Shown here piece by piece: positions 9,401-16,100 of a DNA stretch of 41,920 bases (positions are counted from its first letter, which is position 1; every line of letters begins with the position of its first letter). This DNA comes from UBA1425 sp051881715. Its GTDB lineage: Bacteria; Bacillota; Clostridia; Oscillospirales; Acutalibacteraceae. The notes below the pieces were generated by a model. The model worked only from the letters and a program-made list of their open reading frames with translations. It did no database searches and was not told where the DNA came from. Location of the stretch: positions 1 to 41,920 of the forward strand of contig JBJEQK010000085.1 of assembly GCA_051881715.1 (NCBI GenBank). Reading direction: 5' to 3'. A program made the position numbers and the translations under genes.

Positions 9401-12400
9401 CCGCTGCACTGCCAGCCCACAAAGGTATAGCCGGTTCTGGTGGGTGCGGCAAGCTGCACTTTTTCGTCGCATGTGCCCACTTTGCCGACGGTGTAGGCAT
9501 CGTCAAACAGGACGGTATCGGTGGTGGAGGTCGTGGTACCGTTGAAGGTGCCGCCTGCGGGACGGTAGGTCACGGTGTATTCGTTGGGCGTGTAATACAG
9601 ATGGTATACAGTGTTGGGCACATCAATGTACTCGGCACTCTCTGCGATGCCGCCGACAAGGCGGATATCGGCATAGGTTTTGGTGCCGACACCGACACCA
9701 AAGCGGAACTGCATATAGCAAGCCTTGGCAGGCGTGGTGGCGGACAAGGTCTGCGCACCCAGACCGCTCTTGGAGATGCGGCCGACGTAGTTAAAGTCGG
9801 AATCAATATAGTAGATGTATACCGTGCCGTCCGTACCTGAGCCGGTGAAGCTGAAGGTGAAGGGTGTGCCGGGCAAACAGGGGACAAAGTAATACTCGTC
9901 CGAAGCCATGTTGGTGCCCATGGCATAGCGGGTATAGCTGTCCGAAGCGGTGCCTGTAACGGTGATGGAGTTGGTCTCGGCATCCACGGAGATGGCGGAG
10001 ATGCCCTGGGAATTCACGCCGTCCACCGCTTCCCATTTCTCGGCGTCAAAGGCGCCGAAGGTGCCGCTGTAGGTATAGCCGGGGTAGTAGTTGGGACCGA
10101 CAGAAACGGTGTCGCCGAAGCTGTAGTTTACGACATCATCGGTACCCAGCAGGTTGTGCCGGTTCGTGCTGTTGTTCACGGTGTCGGAGTAGTGCTTCGC
10201 CGACAGAGAACCCGTCTGGTGAACCAAGTTCGCCGCAGCGTTTGTTACGCTGCTCACTGCGGCGGCGACATCGCTGGTTGAGGCGGCAGGGTTGCCCAAA
10301 ACATTGTACGCCTGCTTGATGCAGCTGCTGTAGTTGCTCCAAGAATCGGCGGTATACCAAGATGCTTTGCGCTTGCCGAGTTCCTCATTGAGCTGGGCAC
10401 GAAGCGTCGCCTTGCTCAGCTGATCCACATACAGGTAGGCACGGGCTTGGGCGTCGCAAACTTCCTCTGTCTTTTTCTGACCCCATGCGCGCACCTGAAT
10501 CCAAAAGTTGCCGGTACCGCTGACGGAAGTGTTGAAAGTCTTCCCGGTGAAAAGACGCACGCCGGAGTTTCCGTTGCCGCTGTTGCTCCAAGTGCCCACT
10601 TCGGTCTCGGAGCCGCCCTGGCGGGAATAGTACAGACCGCCAACGTTATCTTTCGTGTTGTTGCTGTCCGTTCTCTCGTAGTTGTCATCGAGACCGAACT
10701 GCAGGAAAGGAATCTGGCTGAGGTTGGTGTAGCGGGAGGTGTCCACGTGCAGCCAGCCTGCGCCGCCGGTCCAGTCCACGGAACTGTCCTTGGAAAAGTA
10801 GCCGGAACCGCCGGTGCCGTCCTCGTAACACTTATCCACGTTGTCCTCCGAGGCAACAGGGACAGTTACGCCTTCAAACAAACGACCTTGGTAGGAGCCG
10901 CGGCCGTCACCCTCACTGCCGGAGGTTGTGCCGGAGTAGCTGTCGGGCGATGCCTGATTGTAGTTCGCAGAGTGGATACCGGCGATCCATGCAGTGACCA
11001 TGATGTTGCCTGCTGTGTGCCACATGGTGTTGTAGCCGCTCTGCGCGGACGCGGCGATCATGGAGCTGGCGCCGATTCGGGTCGCATAGACCGTTGTGTA
11101 TGCTTTGACGCTGAAGGAACCGCCGCTGGTGGTGTAGGTGACCGTCCATGTCAGCTGGGTCGTTGTGCCGCCGGGAACCTGCGCAGAGAGTACGCCGCCG
11201 GAGGTGCTGGTGGAGAGGATGTTGTTGGTGGATTTGACGGCGCCGATGGTGGGCTCCGAAAGGAATCCGATGTCGCTCGCCACAGTCAGCCCGGTGACCT
11301 TTGCCGTGCTGTCGGAGCACTTGAAGTAGATGTTACCGGCTGTCTTGGCACTGTCCACGATCAGTGCGCCGGCATCGGTGTTGTCACGGTCAATATAGTA
11401 CTGGAAGGTTCTGCCGTCGTCCGGCTGGAGGTAGATGGTTTCGGGAACATAGAATACGATTGCCGGCGCCTGATAGACCCTCGACACCGTGGCAAGCTGT
11501 CCCTTCAGCGTAGTGTAGGCACTGTTCAGCCCGGTCAGCGCTTCCTGAATCTGTGCCTGCGTTGCTGTGGGATCACCCAGGACGATGCCCGCCGTGCGCA
11601 GCTGCGTCTTGAAGTTTGTATAGCCGGTGTAGCTGTTGGTCTTTTCTACCGCCAGTGTTGAGGCAAGTCTGTACGCAGAGCGCAGGGCAGACTTGTCCAC
11701 CAGCGTGACGTGCAGACGGGCGGCGCTGTAGACCTGAATATAGCTGCGATTCGCTTCGCCGTCGTACAAGCCGTTGGTGTAGATTCGATTCCACAGGTAG
11801 AAATCCGATGCGGTGGAGTCGGAAATGGCACAGTCGATGCGTGTGCCGGAATAGAAAGACTCCGCCGTGCTGCTCTTGCCGCCGAAGCTGTCGGTGACGT
11901 TGTAGTCTGTGTAGGACACCGAGGCGGTCAGGGAGCTATCCGTGGTGGTGCCGCAGGCATAACGTGCGTAGCCGTTCGACTCCCACGTGTTGTAGTACTG
12001 GTAGTTTGCCGTCTGCAAATAGGGGATTTGGTTCAGGTTGGTATAGCGGCTGCGATCCACCGTGATTGCGCCGGTGGAAACAGAGCCGGCATCCTGCGTC
12101 TGGATCCACGAATCGCTGTCTCCGAGGTTTTCGTAGTAGATGCCGCCGTTGGTCGCCGCTGTGAGGTACTTGTCCGCATTGTCCACACACACGGAACCCC
12201 AGTTTTGTACGCCGGCGGCTTGGATCGCCTGCGTCTGCGGATTCGGCACATCATTGGCACCGCCCCATGTGCGGTTGCCCACATAGGTGCTGTCCGCCGC
12301 ATGGAATCCCGTCAGTACGCTGATCGAACCCTTGACCATGCGTTCGGATGCGGAGGACGCTCCTGTCCGTCCGCGGAATGCCTGACCGATGACGTCGAGG

Positions 12401-12909
12401 GAGGGACGGTAAACATAGGTGTAGGCGTAGGATTCGTAGGACACACTGTTCAGCGTATAGGACGCCTTCCACTCGATGACGCCGCCGTCCCGGGCGGTGC
12501 CGGTGTTGGAGAAGGTGGTGGAAAGCGACGCTGTCTTGCCTGTGCCGCTGCCGTAGGTGTTTGTCGCGTCACTGCGGGAGATTTTCAGGTTTGTGACGGG
12601 TACATCGGTGTGGAAGTAGATCTGCCCCTGCGTCTTGGCGGGGTTCACTTCCGGCACTCCTGAGGGGGATGCGTCCACAAAATAGGTGTAGGTAGTCCCC
12701 GCCGGGTCGAGATAGATCGTCTCCGGCACTAGGAACACAACGGCGGACGATGTGCCCGCTGTGCTGTTGGGTCGGCCTTCGGTCTCCAGCGATGTTTCGC
12801 TGGTCCATGCGCTGGCCGTGATGCCCGGGTTCGCACAGCACCACGTCGTCACGACCATCAGAATCGCGAGCATTGTGCTCAGAGAACGTCTGCAAAAATT
12901 CTTTGCCAT
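6442..12909 (-). CDS. Giant secreted dockerin protein with InlB-type repeats (2155 aa)
   Basis: Predicted surface or complex-bound adhesin-like protein; no catalytic domain recognised. Order of parts, counted from ATG 12909: signal peptide (1-35, cleavage near TASA); module with VPETIYL (about 60) and SRYTNLNQIP (about 284); FIVAR-like helices (406-475); a second copy of the module with VPETIYL (485) and RYTNLSQIP (724); second FIVAR-like segment (831-910); beta-sandwich, possibly carbohydrate-binding (926-1096); InlB/Flg_new repeats (1110-1605) with another CBM-like domain inserted at about 1350-1500; four near-identical 99-residue repeats (1605-2001); pre-dockerin beta domain (2003-2083); dockerin with Ca loops DLNGDGLVNNQD and DLFEDGSINNSD. 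Start chosen because AAGGAGGA lies about 8 bases before ATG 12909; ATG 12915 is close behind. The dockerin implies docking to a cohesin not encoded here. Confidence 0.88.
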   Translation of the reverse strand: MAKNFCRRSLSTMLAILMVVTTWCCANPGITASAWTSETSLETEGRPNSTAGTSSAVVFLVPETIYLDPAGTTYTYFVDASPSGVPEVNPAKTQGQIYFHTDVPVTNLKISRSDATNTYGSGTGKTASLSTTFSNTGTARDGGVIEWKASYTLNSVSYESYAYTYVYRPSLDVIGQAFRGRTGASSASERMVKGSISVLTGFHAADSTYVGNRTWGGANDVPNPQTQAIQAAGVQNWGSVCVDNADKYLTAATNGGIYYENLGDSDSWIQTQDAGSVSTGAITVDRSRYTNLNQIPYLQTANYQYYNTWESNGYARYACGTTTDSSLTASVSYTDYNVTDSFGGKSSTAESFYSGTRIDCAISDSTASDFYLWNRIYTNGLYDGEANRSYIQVYSAARLHVTLVDKSALRSAYRLASTLAVEKTNSYTGYTNFKTQLRTAGIVLGDPTATQAQIQEALTGLNSAYTTLKGQLATVSRVYQAPAIVFYVPETIYLQPDDGRTFQYYIDRDNTDAGALIVDSAKTAGNIYFKCSDSTAKVTGLTVASDIGFLSEPTIGAVKSTNNILSTSTSGGVLSAQVPGGTTTQLTWTVTYTTSGGSFSVKAYTTVYATRIGASSMIAASAQSGYNTMWHTAGNIMVTAWIAGIHSANYNQASPDSYSGTTSGSEGDGRGSYQGRLFEGVTVPVASEDNVDKCYEDGTGGSGYFSKDSSVDWTGGAGWLHVDTSRYTNLSQIPFLQFGLDDNYERTDSNNTKDNVGGLYYSRQGGSETEVGTWSNSGNGNSGVRLFTGKTFNTSVSGTGNFWIQVRAWGQKKTEEVCDAQARAYLYVDQLSKATLRAQLNEELGKRKASWYTADSWSNYSSCIKQAYNVLGNPAASTSDVAAAVSSVTNAAANLVHQTGSLSAKHYSDTVNNSTNRHNLLGTDDVVNYSFGDTVSVGPNYYPGYTYSGTFGAFDAEKWEAVDGVNSQGISAISVDAETNSITVTGTASDSYTRYAMGTNMASDEYYFVPCLPGTPFTFSFTGSGTDGTVYIYYIDSDFNYVGRISKSGLGAQTLSATTPAKACYMQFRFGVGVGTKTYADIRLVGGIAESAEYIDVPNTVYHLYYTPNEYTVTYRPAGGTFNGTTTSTTDTVLFDDAYTVGKVGTCDEKVQLAAPTRTGYTFVGWQCSGTDTVVRNGEVLGAWKYDRDVTYTAVWEANSYTVHFDGESATGGSMDDQTLYFDTEETLSLNAFTRTGFHFNGWALIKSSTPVFADGEKVLNLVGPEESSITLYACWAVNTYAITVDPNGGTMATNSVVYTKNNAASQKNTTPFTNPTTFNADYSSNVTLYNPTRTGYKFSGWAKSGNTPAYNYPVFGYPNGSGTTMEFAKTVAPDGSYTNYKWDQGSTAVSTDTWHRISFDTYSVAAGETVNISGFIRINSGSQIGVNLYHGAVSNDYANGMAGFSYTDGQWKYFNISRTFVEASSTAVFEICTGNGNGKSGTILDFDVKGITIRRGSPAVATVKMADNAVTLTAQWSPLPVTVRYNANGGTGDMADMAVAYNETAALKENTFKKSGCDFVGWSYTADGSVVFVDRADVTGSSLNADPAQDGSTAVTLYAVWKSTEYTLHLDMNGADISLPDTTVALDGEAVTLGEVTTAPVQFGGRYYAFLGWALSQSDADSGTVTLENKASFALKEAELDTLDIDRSGETPVVRLYAVWESVEYTLHLDMNGADISLPDTTVVLNGDAVTLGEVTTAPVQFGGKYYIFLGWALSQSDADSGTVTLENKASFSLKEADLDTLDIDRSGETPVIRLYAVWKSAEYTLHMNLNGAELTLPDTTVVLNGDAVTLGEVTTAPVQFGGKYYIFLGWALSQSDADSGTVALENMASFALKEADLDTLDIDRSGETPVICLYAVWKSAEYTLHLDMNGADITLPDKTVVLDGKAVTLGEVTTDPVQFGGKYYTFLGWALSQSDADSGTVTLENTASFSLKEADLDTLDIDRSGDTPVIRLYAVWFEEDPTAYLDIEGSKAVIDPEIGFIYGLKIGVTEWEIVDEYIQIIGKAHLEFEYVGYVGTGTIVRLVSDITGEVLETYTLVIFGDLNGDGLVNNQDIVIAKSLNAQNPDAEISDAVAFAADLFEDGSINNSDITIMKGMKSGIISLDQATREQIRTA
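6907..8094 (-). repeat. Four tandem 297-bp repeats inside the dockerin gene
   Basis: Four consecutive in-frame units of exactly 297 bp (8094-7798, 7797-7501, 7500-7204, 7203-6907) each encode 99 residues. Each starts EYTLH, contains VTLGEVTT, FLGWALSQSDADSGTV and LDTLDIDRSG, and ends LYAVW. The units are nearly identical at both protein and DNA level, far closer to each other than to the other InlB-type repeats, so they look recently amplified or kept alike by recombination. One related, more divergent unit sits in the neighbouring dockerin protein at about 13650-13930. Confidence 0.95.
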
Positions 12910-12979
12910 GTACATTTTCCTCCTTTTCAAATCGTGCAAACAGGCATCAAGCGGAAAACCTGTAAACTTACACACAATA

Positions 12980-13008
12980 AGTATAGCATACTGTTGTATT
13001 TATTACAA
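12980..13008 (-). promoter_or_regulatory. Promoter of the 2155-aa dockerin gene with overlapping palindrome
   Basis: On the minus strand a TTGTAA -35 box (13008-13003), a 17-base spacer and a TATACT -10 box (12985-12980) precede the gene by about 70 bases. A perfect 7-5-7 palindrome TGTTGTA-n5-TACAACA covers 12992-13010, overlapping the -35 box and spacer, where a repressor could bind. The boxes are seen directly; regulation is inference. Confidence 0.7.
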
Positions 13009-13060
13009 CAATTTTTTGGGCTTTTTCGACATTTTTTTGGATATGTCTACAAAAAAGGGC

Positions 13061-13122
13061 TCATCACGGAAAATTGTGGGATTTGTGCGGTGTTGCCTTA
13101 ATCCCGCAAAAATCCGTGATGA
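13061..13122. repeat. Imperfect inverted repeat enclosing a MITE end
   Basis: Two 22-base arms, 13061-13082 (TCATCACGGA...GGGAT) and 13101-13122 (ATCCC...TCCGTGATGA), face each other across an 18-base spacer. The spacer plus its borders (13081-13102) carry GTGCGGTGTTGCCTTAA, the same terminal sequence as the right end of the MITE-like element at 40010-40177. Related arm sequences occur at 6361-6390 and 41872-41892. It lies between the promoter of the first dockerin gene and the terminator of the second. Confidence 0.75.
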
Positions 13123-13130
13123 ACCAAAAA

Positions 13131-13165
13131 GTGGCTGCGCTTTCCGGGAAAGAAAGCGCAGCCAC
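13131..13165 (-). terminator. Rho-independent terminator of the 1659-aa dockerin gene
   Basis: The minus strand reads GTGGCTGCGCTTTC (13165-13152), a 7-base loop, then GAAAGCGCAGCCAC (13144-13131), followed by a T run (complement of 13126-13130). It begins 15 bases after the stop codon. The stem and loop are identical to those at 6392-6426. Confidence 0.92.
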
Positions 13166-13180
13166 GGTACGTTTTGAGAA

Positions 13181-16100
13181 TCAGGCGGTGCGGGTCTGCT
13201 CTCTGGTTGCCTGATCGAGGGCAATGAGATTGGACTGCATATTTTTCATGATGGTGATGTCGGAGTTGTTGACGTTGTTGTCCTCAAACAGATCCGCCGC
13301 AAACAACACCGCAGCGGAGAACTCGGAACCGGCGTTCTGTGCGTTGATGGATTTGGCGATAACGATATCCTGATTGTTGACCAGACCGTCGCCGTTCAGG
13401 TCGCCGAAAATGACGAGGGTATAGGTTTCCAGCACTTCGCCGGTGACGTCGCTGACCAGACGGACGATGGTGCCGGTGCCGACGTAGCCGATGTACTCGA
13501 ATTCCAAATGTGCCCTGCCGGTGATCTGAATGTATTCGTCCACGATCTCCTGCTCGGTCACGCCGATCTTCAGTCCGTAGATGAAGCCGCTTTCGGGGGC
13601 GACGACCGCCTTGGAGCCTTCGACGTCAATGCAGGCGGCGATCTCCACCTCTGTCCAGACGGCGTACAGCTTGATCACCGGTCTGGCGCCGCTCCAGTTG
13701 ATATCCAACGTGTCGAGGTCAGCTTCTTTCAGGGCGAAGGAAGCCATGTTCTCCAGCTCCACAATGCCGTTGTCCGCATTTGCTTCGGAGAATGCCCAGC
13801 CGCTGAAGGTGTAGGGCATTCCGCCGATCTCCACTTCCGTGTTCTTGTTTTCACGCAGGGTCACGGCACTGCCCTCCATGGTGACGGAGGTGGCGATCAT
13901 GGAGCCGCTTGCGCCGTTCATGTCGTAGTTGATGGAGAATACCGCACCGTTCCAGCAGGCGTACAGGGTGACGACGGCGTTTTCGGAACCGGCAAGGTTG
14001 AGCACCTTTGCACCGTCTGCATAGGTGGCGGTGCCGCCCTTGGTCAGGGACCAGCCTGCGAAATTGAAGCCGGGACGGGAGAAAGCGTTGGCAGACAGCG
14101 CCTGCTCGATGTCAAAGAGGAAGGTCTGATCGGACATGGAACCGTCTGTGGCGCCGTTGCCGTCGAAGTGAACCGTGTACTGTCTGGCAGTCCAAAGCGC
14201 CGTCAGGGTGACGTTGCCGATCTTTTCGCTGTAGGTGCCTGCGGGATAGACGCCGTTGTCCCAGCCGGAGGCCTGCCAGCCGCTGAAGGCGTAGCCGGGA
14301 CGGGTCGCCGCAGGCAGGGTGACGGTGGAAGTGATGTCGTAGGTGTAGGTGGCGTCCCCGGTGATGGTACCGCCGCCGGTGACGTAGGTGATGGTGTAGG
14401 ATGCGGGCGTCCACTGTGCCACCAGACGGACAGAGCCGTAAGCGTCGCCTGCGGCAAGCGTGCCGGAATAGATGCTCTGCGAGGACCAGCTGCCGCTGTT
14501 CTCGGCGGGCATCCAGCCGTCAAAGACATAGCCGGCGCGGGAAGCGGCGGGCAGAACGACGGCATCGGAAACGCTGTAGCCGGTGGTGTAGGCGGTGTCG
14601 GTGATGGAGCCGCCTGCGGTGTCGTAGGTGATGGTGTAGGCGTTGGAGGACCAGACCGCATACAACGTCACGATGGAGCCGGAAGTGGTGGACAGATCCT
14701 GCACGGTTGCACCGTCAAGATACGTGGCGGAGGCAGCGTTGTTGGTCGCTGACCAGCCCAAGAAGCTGTAGCCGGTGCGGGTGTAGGTGTTGGTATTCAG
14801 CTTTGCGCTCTTGCCGTAGGTCATGGGCTGAATGAGCATGGAGCCGTCGGTGGAGTGGTTGCCGTCAAAGGAGATGTAGTAGGTGATGCCGCTCCAAGCA
14901 GCCTTCAGCGTGACGTTGCCCAGCTTGCCGGCGCTGACATTGCCGGCGACATAAGTGTCGGTGCCCCAGTTGCCGCTGCCGTCCGCGACCCAGCCGCCGA
15001 AGCTGTAGCCGGTCTTTTGGGCAGAGGGCAGGGTGATGGTGGACTGGACGCTGTACGCCGTGGTGTAGCCGGTGCCGGATATGGTGCCGCCGTCAGCGTT
15101 GTAAAGGATGGTGTAGCCGGTGAGAGACCACTGGGCGTTGAAGGTCACGCCGCCGTACATCCCGGCGGAGATGGTGCCGTTATAGGTGATGCCGGTCGTC
15201 CAGTTGCCTGCGTTGGTGGCGGATTCCCAGCCGCCGAAGCTGTAGCCGGTTTTTTCCACGGTGACGGGCAGGGAGATGGCGTCTTCGATGGTGTAGCTCT
15301 TGCTGAATGCGCTGTCACGGATGGTGCCGCCATCGGCATTGTAGGTAATGGTGTAGGTGTTTGCACTCCAAACGGCATACAGCGGGACGACAGCGTCAGG
15401 CGTAGCGGTCAGGTTGATCACGATCTGCTTGTCGCTGTATTCGATCTGCTTAGCAGTGCTGGTGGATGCCCAGCCCAGGAAGCTGTAGCCGGTACGGATG
15501 AAGGCGTTGGGGCTCAGCGCCTGCGATGTGCCGTAGACGAAGCTTTGGTTCGCCATACTGCCGCCGTTTGCACCGTTGCCGTTGAAGGAGACGGTGTAGC
15601 CGTTGGCTTTCCACTCGGCGTACAGGGTGACGTCGCCGTATTTACCGGCAGACAGGGGTGTGCCTGCGGCGTAGCTCAAGGGACCCCAGTTGCCGCTGTC
15701 GTTGGCCTTCCAGCCGGTCAGAGTCAGACCGTCCTTTTCCGCATAGGGCAGAACCACGTTGGATTCGATGGTATAGGTGGTGTCGTAGCTGCCGACAATG
15801 GTGCCGCCTGTGGGATCCAGCTTGATGGTGTAGACGGCCTTATCCCAGACGGCGTACAGGTTGACGACGCCGTCCTTTTCCGTCGTCAGAGCGGAGACAA
15901 GCGCTTCATCCGCATAGATGGTGCCCGTACCTTCGGGATTGGTCGCCCAGCCGGCAAAGACATAGCCGCGCTTGGTGAAGGTGTTGGCGTTCAGCGCCTG
16001 CGGGTCATTGTAGACAAAGTACTGCTCGGTGGAGGTGCCTGCACCGCCGTTGCCGTTGAAGATGACGGTGTAGGTGTTGGGTACATAATAATAGGTATAG

